A DNA stretch of 64,000 nucleotides from Oreocharis arfaki (lineage: Eukaryota > Chordata > Aves > Passeriformes > Paramythiidae), in NCBI GenBank assembly GCA_013398015.1, contig VZRR01012719.1, forward strand, positions 466,357 to 530,356, read 5' to 3'. Below the pieces are notes generated by a model. It saw nothing but the letters and a program-made list of their open reading frames with translations. It ran no database searches and had not been told where the DNA came from. Positions 41,207-52,730 of this stretch are shown here, one piece after another. Position 1 is the first letter of the stretch. Every line of letters starts with the position of its first letter. A program made the translations under genes and the position numbers.

Positions 41207-41872
41207 AACAGATCACATGTTTATCATGACAATCCATAGAAACTTCTTGGAAATTATGTTATACAACACTGCCATTATAAAAATGAGGGTCTAGCTGCTG
41301 CTGTCCTGCATGGGTGAAACTCCACACTTAAAAAAATGGAACAGTTACAGACTGATCTTCTAAATTTCTCCAAATGGTCTATTTGTTTTCTGAATTGCTT
41401 GTTTTGAGCCCTTTGTGCTAAAGTTTATTACAATGGGCCTGCAAACACTTTGCAGGGGCAATCCTACTAATTATTCTGGTTCTTGCAAATGAAGGGAATT
41501 ACTTACAGCCACTCCACATCATGCTCAACTTTTGTGGCTTGTACTACTTGTTTGTATTGCCATCTGCAAGATAATTAAAATCCTATTTTGTGTTCTGTGT
41601 CTCAGATGGTACAAATAGATATAATTTTGGCTATTTCAGTGATTATTTGCATAATGCTTCAATTAAAACACAGCCTGAGCAGGGTTAAAGCAGATGTACG
41701 CTCCAGAATCAGCTGCCAGCAGGTGTGAAGGTACTCAGATATAAATTCGGTGTAAGAAAATGTTTGTTTCAGTTTCTTTTTGTGCACCTGTCAGGGTGGA
41801 GGGGAGCTTTACATGAGAATCTTGAAGAGAACAGGCCAGAAGCATTAATTTTTGAACATTCCTTTTCTCCAG

Positions 41873-41962
41873 TCAAGGCACACATTACTGAGCAAAAAGA
41901 AGCCTTTATCATCCAATTCTCTGCAGCAACAGATCCTCTCACTGGAAAGACAGAGACGAGAG
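41873..41962 (+). CDS. TNIP3: TNIP3 coding exon 3
   Basis: This 90-base, phase 0-0 exon reads SRHTLLSKKKPLSSNSLQQQ then ILSLERQRRE. The last part matches the human sequence LEQKIRCLEKQRKE that leads into ABIN homology domain 1. The acceptor is a strong CCTTTTCTCCAG and the donor is GTAATC. A longer open frame at 41725-42042 covers the same bases in another frame and is a shadow. The N-terminal half is basic and Ser-rich, probably a linker. Confidence 0.9.
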
Positions 41963-42523
41963 GTAATCTTAAATATATCCTTAACCACATGATGACTGAT
42001 TGTACTGTGCCTGTGAATTTGGAAGAGCAGAGGTTTATTTAGTACAAAAGGCAAATTTTATTAATGATCACTATTGTAAAGGCCGAGGAACAACAAGCAG
42101 GGTTTGCACCCAGTAGTATGCCAGTCAGAAGGAGTCTTGCATTTGTTTGTTTGAAGTCAAAGAAACTGGAAATATGTTCATGGAACTTGTAGCAAGCTAG
42201 TAGCAAAGTCCTTGGCCATTTAGGAGTTGCAGTTTGGGATTTGTGCAGTGTTGCAAATGATCCACCTGTAGCTTATCATGTATTTGCATGTTTCCTGAGT
42301 GCTGCTTCCTGAGTGTTCGTGTGCTCTAACTGAAATACCAAAGCCCTGGCAGATGGGCTGCAAGGCTTGCCAAACCTTAAACTTGCTGCTTCTGAAATGA
42401 ACTGGCCAGATGATGAGGAGGTTGGGAACGCTCATTGGCAGAGGATTAGAATGCCAGTCTGTTTCTGATTTACTGAAAATGCTGAAATAAGGGTTATTTA
42501 CTGTGCCTTCCTGGTAATTACAG
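41963..42523 (+). other. TNIP3: TNIP3 intron 3
   Basis: A 561-base intron, GTAATC to AATTACAG, with nothing else seen. Confidence 0.9.
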
Positions 42524-42589
42524 CTTCTGGAGGTGAACAAGCAATGGGATCATCAATTTAGAAGTATGAAACAGCTTTATGAAAAGCAG
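42524..42589 (+). CDS. TNIP3: TNIP3 coding exon 4: ABIN homology domain 1 core
   Basis: This 66-base exon encodes 22 residues, LLEVNKQWDHQFRSMKQLYE then KQ, in phase 0-0. The LLEVNxQWDxxFRSMKxxYE block is the hallmark of ABIN homology domain 1, the A20-binding segment shared by TNIP1, TNIP2 and TNIP3. It is nearly identical to human TNIP3 and TNIP1. The acceptor is TTACAG and the donor GTAACA. It is too short to appear among ORFs of 60 codons or more. Confidence 0.96.
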
Positions 42590-43495
42590 GTAACAATGCT
42601 GACAACTTCTATTGGAATATGTGTGCCACCTGCTGACAGTTAAGTCTGTATTTAAATACCAGCTGGCCATAGCCATGGTAAATATTTTACTTTGTCTTTA
42701 GCTCGTATATTAAAAACTTTCACCACATAAAAGTGAAACCAATGTGTGTCAGTCTTCAGTAGGACAAACTAACCAGAGAAGCAAGATGTCCCTTAAATAG
42801 TAAGGACCAGTGTGGATATTACAGCAGAGATCTCCATGCCCTCCACACGGTAGTAAAAATTGCCCATAACTGAGAGCACAGTTAACTGAAAATCAGCTTG
42901 CAGTGCCTGGTGTGCCCAGCCCCTGGTCCACATCACCATGTATCTGCTGGTTCTTGTCCCATCTCTTGTGAAGCCTGGGAGCTCCCTGGTAAATTCTCCA
43001 CAGAAGTTGCCCTCTCTAAGCAGAGACTTTCAAAATGAATTGTAAATAAGTATTTTTATTTCCTTTTTTTTTTCTGCCCCCAAGATCCAATTGGCATAGC
43101 TTTTGTTCCTTGCTTATGGCTGTGTGGCACCATTGCAGCAGACATTATCATCAGCTGCCTAGTGAAGCTGAGAGCTTACAATTTTGTCTGGTATTCCAAA
43201 ACCCAGGTTGCTTCATTGACTGACATATCTCATACACTGTTTTCTGCTGTCAAAAGGAAGTTTATAGAACGACTTAATGTGCTTATCAGGAAAATTATCT
43301 CTCTAATATTTTCCAGAAAGCTTTACTGAGATCTGGATCATTCGTTTTCTTTTTTTCCCCAAAGAGAAGAGGAATCCAAATGGCTCTTCCTCATTTAATC
43401 TGGAGCTGTTTCATGCCTCTGGCTCGACACCCTGGAGGTGCTGGGCCTGTCAGAATCCCCAGTCAGCCCAGCATGGTCTGTCTCTTGCTTTTCAG
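42590..43495 (+). other. TNIP3: TNIP3 intron 4
   Basis: A 906-base intron, GTAACA to GCTTTTCAG, with nothing else seen. Confidence 0.9.
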
Positions 43496-43627
43496 CTGAC
43501 AGAGATGAAAGCAAAGCTGGAGGTGTCGGAGAGGAGAGTGAGCGAGCTGGAGCAGGAGAGACACCGGCAGCATCCAGAGGAGGAGAGGTGGCGAGTGCTA
43601 GGCAGAGAGAGGCTGTTGCAGGAAAAG
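43496..43627 (+). CDS. TNIP3: TNIP3 coding exon 5: coiled coil after AHD1
   Basis: Forty-four codons, phase 0-0, reading LTEMKAKLEVSERRVSELEQ then an Arg/Glu/His-rich stretch and RERLLQEK. It matches human VAELKTKLDAAER and the RxxDRLQREE region, where human ABIN-3 has a charged RQRKDDRQRED repeat. The donor is GTAGGA. Heptad-like Leu spacing predicts a continuous parallel coiled coil. Other frames are open here (43438-43741) but do not match the family. Confidence 0.94.
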
Positions 43628-46270
43628 GTAGGAGTGTGCCCTGTGTCACCCCTTTTGTGCTCTGTGGTGAACACTCTCTTGCCTTTCATCTTTCTCCCCT
43701 TGTGTGAGGCAGAGCGTGGGCTGTGCACAGCCCAGAGGTGAGACTGTGGCTCCTCAATATTGTACCCAAGGCAGTGACTGCTGATCTGCCTCATCACAGA
43801 ACTGTGTACAGAGAGAGAGAGTAATTTCAGTAGGGACTGGCAGACAGCACAGCATTAGTGTGTATGTGGGGGAGTAAAGAGCAGGTTGATACTCACTCTG
43901 CAGAGATTTCCCTCAAGACAGTTTAGTTCAGGGTGAATTTCATTGCGACCAAAAATGCTGCAGTTATTTCCAGTGGAAGAGGAACCCCATTGCAGATGTT
44001 ACACAAAGTGCTTGGCAAGAAATACTCGAAGGAATGAGTGCAGCTCCAGTCCCCCAGGTTTTGATATTGACAATACAGGCTCTCATACATGTGCTAGCTA
44101 TCTCAGCTCCCTGCAAATATTAACGACACAGTCAGTGCAGTTATCAGAGCTGGAAGTGTCTGGGCTGATGAGTTGCTCCAGAGTGGTGTTCACCTCACCC
44201 TTAGAGTCATTGGGCTGCTCTCTCAGGACTCCTTGGGCTCTTGTGGAAGGCTTTTGCATCTAAGTTTAGATCCCTGAGCTGAATTCCCACCTCAGTAAAA
44301 CCACCAGCCTGAATGATGGGTACCTACACAAAACTTTGTGCTCCATTTTACAAGCCCCACAAAGTGGTGCTTCCTGTTCTCATTCTGCTTCATGGTATCA
44401 TGTACTTCATGACCTCTTGTGAGAGTTTCTGGATGGTGATGGCATGTGATGGCTGAATCTGGGCTTCTCTATTCACGTGCTAACCTGAAACAAGTGGTAA
44501 TTGCATCACTTCCAGGCTTAGATAAGATGTGACTTAGCTGGTGCAGGAAAAGAAATGCAATCCCCTTAGCTTATATCTGCATAAGCAGAACATTCATCTT
44601 ACTGGCTTATCAATTAGTCTTAGCTAAGCACGTACTTATTTCCAATCCATAGCACAATTTACATGTTTTAAGGCAAACTATGTTATTATGTACTTGCTGA
44701 ATCACTGCTTGTATTTGCTCTGAGTGTTGATTGAATGTGAGACAGTCCATATTCCTGTTCCTGCCTGCCTTTTAATGTGTGATACCTGGGAAAATAGCTA
44801 CCATTTTGTGAAAATAAGGATGAGTTGTACACTCCCCCAGATTTTTTTACTGCATGCATGAATAATGAGCTAAATGACAATATAGCCCAAAAAAGTTTTA
44901 TGGGGAAAGGTTAACCAGCATGGAACTTTGGTCTTAAAACTGCCATTTCTTTAAAGTTACACACTCAGCCAGTAAGGGCTTGTCAGCTTGGGCTAGCTCC
45001 TGGATGAGTTCCTGTACTTATTGCAGAGATACCCTGCTAATCTTACCTAGTTTTTGGAGAAAATGAAATGTTGCAGCTAGCTTAGAACACAGCAGAGTAA
45101 AGCTTCCTCATGTGTAAGCAAGAGTTACTCAGGGGTGTTTTTCACTGGCTCAGTTAGCACACGGTGATGGGCTTCTGATGAGCCCCAACTGTGACTGGCT
45201 GCACAGAGATGTGCCTGTTACACAGAAAAAAACCCATTCATATGATGTGTTGTGCCTGTGGTTGCTGGATCTCACTTTTTTATTCACATAAAGCAACTGC
45301 AGAAGAATATTTGAAATACTGTTGTTGTTGTTTGGTTGGTTTTGGTTTTTTTTTTGGTAACGGGCCCTTCTGTTTCATTTGCCTAAATAGCTTTGCCCTA
45401 AGACCAGTCTGGCAAAAATGGGATAGTAAGGAATGTCTTATGCCTCATCCTATGAGGGAAGTTTACAAAATGCCATTTGCTTCAGGGTCTGATTTGTATC
45501 TCAGCTCCCTTCACTCTAAATTGAAGACAGCCATACTGAAAGAGAGTAAGAGAGTCAAATTCACAGTTAGGCAAATCTGCCTTAATAATTCTTATAATCT
45601 TATAATCATCTTGGAAAGAAGGGTCATCTGTAAATCCTGTTGGAAGTAGGGACATTTTCCTGGTGGTTTGCTATGGAGGAACAGCGTGGGCATATTCACT
45701 AGGAATGGTCCAGGTGGAGTCAACAACAGCTGTGAGGGGGTCAAAAAAAAGTGGATTTTTAAGCCTTGTTTGGTTCCTTGGTAATTCTGGAGCAGGCTGA
45801 GACCTTCTCTTATGTAGTGGATAAAGCCCTAAGACTATGGGATGCTGAGATCTGGTTTTGTCTTTAATGTTGTGTGGCACTGGGAAGGGCTGGGACTCCA
45901 CCAGCATTTAGCCCTGGTCTTGTTCTCTGAGTACATAAGAGAAATGCAGGTCTGGGGTAACTGTGTAAGTGATTTTGATCTGCTTGGCCTGCCAGCATTC
46001 TCATGCCTTCGTGCAACTGTAGAGAGCAGGGATTTAGTCTGGTATGTTGACTCTGTCTCGTCATATGGTGAGTGGTCAAAACAATTTCTACAGACTTTAT
46101 CATATCTGGGTGTACTAATGATCTGCCTTCCTGTTGCCTCCCTTCCCAGCTGTGTTTGGGGCAACAAAAATGCAGCACATCTGTCAGACAGAAGATTATT
46201 CTGAAAATTGTTCTTGAAAAATGTTTCCATCTGCATTTCTGCAGTATCTCTCTGTATTTTTGCATCCCAG
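43628..46270 (+). other. TNIP3: TNIP3 intron 5
   Basis: A 2.6-kb intron, GTAGGA to TGCATCCCAG. The open frame at 45191-45649 has no recognisable content and runs through a (GTT)n/T-rich tract at 45321-45355. Confidence 0.85.
45321..45355. repeat. (GTT)n followed by G/T-rich tract
   Basis: Simple low-complexity sequence in TNIP3 intron 5. Confidence 0.8.
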
Positions 46271-46399
46271 AAGGATACAGAGGTCCTTAGCGAAACTCTC
46301 CATGAAATGAAGGAAGAGAACAGGCTCCTCAAGCAGAAGAATGCCTCAATGACCAGAAAGAAAGAACACTATGAGAGTGAAATAAGTCGTCTCAACAAG
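46271..46399 (+). CDS. TNIP3: TNIP3 coding exon 6: coiled coil
   Basis: Forty-three codons, phase 0-0. The core ETLHEMKEENRLLKQKN matches human EELHELKEENKLLKGKN, and KKEHYESEISRLNK matches EKEHYECEIKRLNK. It is a long helical segment joining AHD1 to the ubiquitin-binding region. The acceptor is CATCCCAG and the donor GTAGGA. Antisense open frames of 133-165 codons over this exon are shadows. Confidence 0.96.
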
Positions 46400-47298
46400 G
46401 TAGGAACAGGAGTGAGCTGCTGATTCCTTTAATTCTGGAATCTCTGTTGCCTACCAGTGGCCTACCAGATACCATCTTTTCAATCCTGGGTGAGCAACCT
46501 GGTGGCAAACACACGATCACCATTTGGGAGCTGGGGAAACAAGCAACAACTCGCTTCAGCTCATACCTGTGCGTGCTGCTCTGGCAGCTAGTAGGGTTGC
46601 ATTGCAAAGAGAAAAATCCAGAGAGTGTTTGGCTTCTCCTATGAAACCTCTCTACGTGTCATGTCTGAGCCCTTTCTACATCCTCCCTCCTCAGAGCAAA
46701 AGGGAAACAGCACAAAGATGCTTCTATATGCACCTGGTGAAACACCGTGGTTGAAAAAGGTCACACAGTTTAAAAACTGGTTTTTTAACACGTATTTTGT
46801 GTTTGAGAATAATGGCTTCTCTTCACAAGACATGGTCCTGTCCTGTTGTTTATGTCCATACACACATATATTCATACCTATAATATTATGTGTATGTGTT
46901 TCTCACTGAGGAAATTGCCATTAAATAGCTAAATGGGAATCTTTTTTTTTTTAACTGAGGGAAAGTAATAAATGTAATTTTGTTTAATCAAAAGATCACA
47001 TAAAGGAGTGGGTGTTTTCTAACAATTTTGTATTTCATGGTGAACCACAAACACTTCCTGAGGAAATGCACTGCAGTAACCATTGCTGTGTAACCTTAAT
47101 AAGTGCTTTTATAAGCTAAAGGGCCATGATGTGCAGAAGTCAAGCCAAGAAACATAATTTTGCCATAAGAAAAAATCTGACAGAACCCATGACCTCTAGC
47201 TCTTTTTGAAATGCATTGACAGGACTTGCTCAAAGCTCCAGTCTAACTTGAATTCAAGGCCTTGTTTGTTAAACAACTTACTTAAATGTTTTATTTTG

Positions 47299-47328
47299 CT
47301 GTCTTATGATGTGGCTATCATAAGACAG
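47299..47328. repeat. Perfect inverted repeat, 12-bp stem, 6-base loop
   Basis: CTGTCTTATGAT at 47299-47310 and its exact reverse complement at 47317-47328 flank the loop GTGGCT. It lies inside TNIP3 intron 6. It is too short for a microRNA precursor on its own. Confidence 0.9.
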
Positions 47329-47959
47329 GTGGGACCATAGACCATTCTTTTAAATGAAGCATCAATTTCATATGATACACTTTCCCAACAGTAATTTACT
47401 GATTTTCTGTGCATTTGCATCCTTGAAATCTCATGTAATGAATGCACATGAGACTGGAGGAGACCCTCTGTGCCCTTTTAACTTTAGTTCCCTGCTATTG
47501 CAGGTTCAGCCACTTGAAGTTGTTTCATTTCAGAGAATTTGTAACAACTTTTTCTTCTTTTTGTGTGAAATGATAAAGTAGGGTCTCACAGTATTGTTTC
47601 CAAATGCAGTTTAAAAATTATCTTCATCTTACCTTTAACCTTTTAAGGTTGAATTTTCTGGATTTTTCTTTTCTTTTTTTCTTCCTCCTCCATAACTCTG
47701 AGTGGTAGAACCTCTTCAAAAAGGTATTAAAGGGGGGCTCAAAGGGACACTAGAAGGGTGAATCAGTAATCAGGGTATCTGTATCTTCACCCTCCCAGTT
47801 TGAGTTCAACCTTCTTTATGTACTGGCATGGAACACAAGCTTTGCCACTATTACACCAGTTTCACTTCTGCACAATTCTTAGGGACAGCAGCTCATGAGA
47901 CAAAAAGCCTTACTTTTCTCTTCTGTGCCTTCCATGGAAAGTGCTTGGGCTTTGTTGGG

Positions 47960-48011
47960 CCTTGGATAATTAGTACTAATCCTTGGATTATTAGTACTAA
48001 TCCTTGGATTT
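47960..48011. repeat. 21-bp tandem repeat, about 2.5 copies
   Basis: Two adjacent 21-base units (47960-47980 and 47981-48001) differ at one base and are followed by a partial third unit. The shared core is TTAGTACTAATCCTTGGAT. This is a minisatellite seed in intron 6. Confidence 0.9.
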
Positions 48012-48668
48012 CTTTGGGTACTGGTTCTCCTGCTTGGCCACTTCTTCCTCCTTTGCCTCTTCGCCTTCCAAATTATCTTCCCTCCTTCCCACATGGAGTG
48101 TGGGCAGCAAGGGAGAGCTGAGGATCTTTACCATGAGTTGAACTTCTGAAAGGGTGAAGTCAGGGATTCATATCTCACATGAGAGAATTTGGAAAGTACT
48201 GAATGGTATTTGTCCTAGAGCAAAGAAAATAATATATAATTATAATGTGTGGTTGTAGACAGATGTAAGAGTGATTTAAAGATTATCCCAGTCCAAGGGA
48301 GAGCTGTGTAGTACTGTTACAAATAACAAAATCTGCACAAAACTGTGGCAGAATTTCACTGTTAGACAGAGTTTAGAGTGGTACCAATGTTGTGTGTATT
48401 CTTAACTCCCTCTAGTGACAAGCTATCGAGACTACACAACTTCCCCTCAAGCAGGAGGGTTTACTTGGTTCCATGTGAAGGAATCTCTACTTTCAGTGCA
48501 AAAAATGTTTAATTCTGACTTTACTGCAGTAAAGTGGGTTTATATCCAGTGTATATAATTGAAGCAACTACAAGTGAAGGGGAAACCTCTTTCTAATAAT
48601 TTGACAGGGTACTTTTTATTTTTCATGTATTTTTCTCTGTTCAGTAATTTTGCTGTTTGATGTTGTAG

Positions 48669-48785
48669 GCCCTTCTGGACGCATTGAAAAAGCAGCACCC
48701 ACCTGTGGTTGGGAATCCTCCAGGGAAGGGTGACAGGATCAGCACTGAGGAGATGAGAACCCAACTTGAAGTTCTTAAACAGCAG
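48669..48785 (+). CDS. TNIP3: TNIP3 coding exon 7: linker and start of AHD2 helix
   Basis: Thirty-nine codons, phase 0-0. It starts ALLDALKKQ (human ALQDALNIK), passes through a variable Pro/Gly linker (PPVVGNPPGKGDR) and ends EEMRTQLEVLKQQ (human EEMRTEMEVLKQQ). The variable centre with conserved ends is typical of the family. The donor is GTAAGA. Confidence 0.95.
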
Positions 48786-51149
48786 GTAAGAGCAGCTCAG
48801 GTAAGCCTGGATGGATTTCACACAGCATGATTTTGCCTTCTCTCCCAGGAATTGTGCCTGGTACACTTGCTGTGTAGAGCAAAGACAGAAAGAGAAAGAA
48901 AGCAAGAGCCAGTTTAGCCACAGCCCTTTGGAGTGGTGTTTCCCCTGATGCTGTCATCACTGCAGTGTCCACAAAGTGAAACTGAGTCCTGGCAAAGGAC
49001 TGGAGCAAGGACTTGTGGAGGACTCAAAGAATGAGTCCGAATGGCTCCCCTGACTCCTGGAGGTGTCCTGCCAGCTCTCTGCTAGGGGCTGCATTTCATC
49101 CAGAGGGAATGCTAAACTTCATGAGTTACTGATTGTATCTTCTGCTCCTTTTATCTTACAAGTTGCCAGTGTAGTGAATTATCCAAGGATCCTAGTCTTG
49201 GAAAACTAGAGCGTTGGCATTGAAGCGTTTCTAAGTATGAGGCAAACCATTTGCACCCATAACCTGCATCCCAAGCACTATAGACGTATATTTATTTATT
49301 TTTAAATCTTTGTTCTGAGCAGCTCAAATGTTTTGTGCACTGGATTTCTTTCCATATGAAAGAATCTGTTTAAGAACATCATAGTTTTCAGACAATTTTA
49401 CACTTCAGGTCTGTTGTCCTGGATAGTGTCAGGGTTAACATTATTGACACACAAATGGATGTGATCAGAATGGGAATTTTATTCAATGGGAATAAAATAC
49501 TTGTTTCTGTCACGTTTGACAGCAGAGCCAGATTTTGCTCTCTAATGTAATGCTTGCCACATGCTGGAGAACAAAATCCTGCACTTGATTGTACAGTAAT
49601 GAGTTATTTCATTCTACACAATAAAATAGAGTAAACCTTTTCTTTTCCCAAAATTCTCATGGGGTATCCATTTTATGAATGTGTTTTTCTAGTTGTATAA
49701 ATCAGTACAGTGAGTCCAGACTTCCTTCTACACGAAATGGAGCTGAAGGCTCTAACTGGGTGGAGGAGGGACCCTTGGGCCAAAGAGTGGCGTGACAGAG
49801 TCCCACGGGAGCTTGGCTGTCATCAGCCCATCCCTGGTCACGGCAGAGGAGATGAAGGCATTTATTCCTTAGGAGGTGTTCCCCTCTTTCTCAGGGCAAC
49901 AGAATAAATGGTAAAACTGTGCCAAAGTGGTTCCCTTGCAGCTCCAGCAGATTGTACAGCTGGGGAGTGGGAGGTGGGACAGCAGAGAGGGAATTGGGAG
50001 AGAAGAAATGAGGAAATACTGAAGAGAGAAGTGTGTAGATGGACAAAGGGTGCAGGGATTTTTGCAAGTGACAGCTTTGTCTCTGCTTTGAAGGGCCAGG
50101 AAAAGAATTTATAGAGCCCTATGTTGACCTTTCTCTTCCTCTGAGGTATTAACATTTTTCTGGTCTTTCTGTGAAGTCATAGCACTGCTTCCAGCGAAAA
50201 GAAAATGGGATCTGTCCGGTGGGCAGGACATAAACCACAGCAAGCAAGTTTTTTGGGAAGAGACTGTCAGCAGGCTTTAGTGAGCAACCAAGAGGACATG
50301 AAAGGGCTTCTGAAAGTTCTGGTGGTGGTTCCCACCCAAACATGCCTTCGCTCTTATTTGTCACTAGGAGTGCCACCAGCCTCTAGCTTCTCACCAAGTG
50401 GGTGCCTACCCATTAGCTGAAGAATTAAGGCAGTCATCTTAACACCAAACAATTTATGGATTTGTGTTTTGTTTCTGAATCCGTGCGCTCGCTGCCTGTG
50501 CCTGGGGTGGTCAGATGTTTTTTAATGGGATGAAGCTCTATGATTCCTGACCACTTAAAAAGAGCTGAGCCACTGCATCCTTCAGCATTTGCAAGGCAGC
50601 TTATTTTCTAGGAACAGGGTCAAACATCTGTATTTCCATTGGGAATTTTGTACATTACATTCCATTTGGAATTGTGTACATTTCTTTCCCCTCTGCCTCT
50701 CCACTGGGGTGAGGAAGTTCTTCGCTAACTCCTTGCACCTGAGATACAGGAGGGAGTTAAAAGTGCCCATAATTGAAGGGAAAACTGGGAAAATGATGGT
50801 AAAATGCTTTTCCTGCTACTGTTAATCCTTTAAAGAGATTGATAATAGTATTTTCTATCTTGTTTATAATATTTAAAAACTGGTATTTGCCAGTCAGCCT
50901 TTTAAATGACAAGGTTGTACAAATACTGGCACTGGGGACTGTTCCCATTGATGTGTGCCATTGGAGGATGGCCATCGCTTGTCACTTTGTACTGGTCATA
51001 AAAATGGAGCAGGGAAACTTAACTTTGAAGGACTGTGCAGAGGAGGGATCCCTTTGGAATGCACCCTCCTGCTTGGGCAGTGTTTAGAAAGCAACCAAAC
51101 CACAAAGGGGCTCTGCTGAAGTTCACACACTGTTCGGTAATGATTGCAG
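48786..51149 (+). other. TNIP3: TNIP3 intron 7
   Basis: A 2.4-kb intron, GTAAGA to TGATTGCAG. It contains an imperfect near-tandem duplication at 50633-50681. No coding signal was seen. Confidence 0.88.
50633..50681. repeat. Imperfect near-tandem duplication, about 25-bp unit
   Basis: Two adjacent copies share TTCCATT, GGAATT and GTGTACATT-like segments with several substitutions and a small length difference. Confidence 0.6.
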
Positions 51150-51275
51150 GTCCAAATATATGAGGAAGACTTCAGAAAGGAGAGATCTGACCGAGAGAGG
51201 CTTAATGAGGAGAAAGAAGCATTGCAGAAAATTAATGAGAGATTGCAATCTCGACTGAGTAAACTCAGCTCTCAG
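51150..51275 (+). CDS. TNIP3: TNIP3 coding exon 8: ubiquitin-binding AHD2 / UBAN
   Basis: Forty-two codons, phase 0-0. VQIYEEDFRKERSDRERLNE is the diagnostic UBAN signature shared by TNIP1-3, NEMO and optineurin; the DF pair and the ERxDR acidic/basic pattern are the ubiquitin-contact residues in the family. It continues EEKEALQKINERLQSRLSK. It aligns almost residue for residue with human ABIN-3. The key residues are intact, so ubiquitin binding and NF-kB inhibition should be retained. The acceptor is GATTGCAG and the donor GTATGA. Confidence 0.97.
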
Positions 51276-52730
51276 GTATGAGTCGAAAGAAAGCTCCCAT
51301 TGCCAGCACATGTGTGTTTTATTTTTTTTTCTCACTTTCCACACAACTCAAGGCTTTCTGGCTTCCATTAATTGACATTGGATTTTATATGAGGTCACCA
51401 CCTGGGATGAAATCATTCTGAAGTAATGCAGCAAGAAGATGAGAAACGATTAGAGAAGACTTCCAAAATAAGTAGATGAAGGGAGTATTCATTGCAAAAA
51501 CTTTTCAAACATATCTGAAAAAGGAGGAAGGGGGAGGGGGGACACAACCAAAAACAAATCCAGAGGACTTTGATTGTTTCACTGGCACTTGATATAAGAG
51601 TTGTAAGATCAAACCAACTTTTGAAATAAAGAGCTTCTGTAGTTAATCCTGACCTCTGCAATTGAATTACAGAGTGATGTTAATATGACTGAGGGAAAAA
51701 ATGGTCTCCATACAAATTAGCTGAGCAGCCTCTGCAATAATTTTTTCTTGCAACATCTTTTTTATCTCTTCAAAGTAGTGTCAGTAGGAAGCCATAGTAA
51801 AATCATGGCATGCAAAACTCTGAGCTTTCTCAATCTCCATTTAAAAATGATGAAACCTCGAGGTTTCCTGTCTTGACGAAATTGTGCAATGCTTTAAAAG
51901 AACATCTGATTACCAAAATGTTCTGTGGTGATTTATTGTCCTCCCCAACATTGTTGTGACACAGAAACTTCAGTATTGTCTTATTCTCAACGAAGCCATG
52001 CATCAGTGCTGGTGGGGTCTTTCCAAAGTGTCAGAGGCCAGGTGCTGTCCAGTGCCCCCCACTCCCGCCGGTTTCAGCGATGTTGTGCTTGACTGTCCCT
52101 GCAGTGCACCCACAGTTCATGCTGGAGATCTTCCTGTTTGTCTCTTCCCACCTCGGGATTTGATTAAACAGAGCTTGTGGAGGATTTTAAAGATGAGAGC
52201 AAGCATATAAAATATTTATTAGTTTGTTTTCTTAAGTCAAATGATTTCGTTGTGACTCATGGAATCACAGAATATTAATCATCTTTTACTCCTCCTTGCT
52301 CTGTCCTTAGGCAAATGCCTGTTGACTCTGCTGGAATGCAGAGGGCCTATGAAAAGGCAGACCCAAATCTGAGGCCACCAACATTGGTCCTATACCAAAA
52401 TTATTTACTTAGCTTGTCGTGCCAAGTGACTGTCCACGTAGTTCTGCTTCAAACTGTTGAAAGCTACAGTGTGTAATGAAAATATAGAAGTGGTTTTGAA
52501 TATAAAAGACACACAGAAATGTGCTTGTCATACCTTGAAACCTACATTTTCCTCACATAAAAGTTGTCGAGAGTCTGGTGTTGCACAAGTTAGTTCTCTT
52601 AAATAATTATTTAATGATAAATAGACTGAGGGGACTAAGCAAGCAGCATTGTAAGCCATTTGTACCTGAATGTTCTGTTGGTTGTGTTCTGCTACTAATG
52701 CGTTTCTTCTTGCTCTTATTTTCCTGACAG
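51276..52730 (+). other. TNIP3: TNIP3 intron 8
   Basis: A 1.5-kb intron, GTATGA to CCTGACAG. It contains a G-rich purine run near 51523-51541 and a 16-bp perfect palindrome at 51852-51867. Confidence 0.88.
51852..51867. repeat. 16-bp perfect palindrome
   Basis: GAAACCTCGAGGTTTC is identical to its reverse complement and contains a central CpG. No known binding site is assigned. Confidence 0.9.

Larger units (their letters stand above)
34433..41872 (+). other. TNIP3: TNIP3 intron 2
   Basis: This is the longest intron (7.4 kb), with donor GTAATC and acceptor TTTTCTCCAG. Its first kilobase carries an NF-kB/AP-1 motif cluster (35027-35409). A (TG)n run lies near 35695-35709 and a (CT)11 run at 41185-41206. 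A strong donor-like GTAAGT at 40386 lacks a convincing coding exon in front of it. Confidence 0.8.
46400..48668 (+). other. TNIP3: TNIP3 intron 6
   Basis: A 2.3-kb intron, GTAGGA to GTTGTAG. It contains a 12-bp-stem hairpin at 47299-47328 and a 21-bp tandem repeat at 47960-48011. Confidence 0.85.

Noticed and set aside
45191..45649. 152-codon open frame in intron 5
   Set aside because: It passes through a GTT/T-rich tract and has low-complexity Cys/Phe content with no domain.
45835..46332. 165-codon and 133-codon antisense frames across TNIP3 exon 6
   Set aside because: They are shadows of the exon and intron sequence on the opposite strand. The + strand frame matches ABIN-3 closely.
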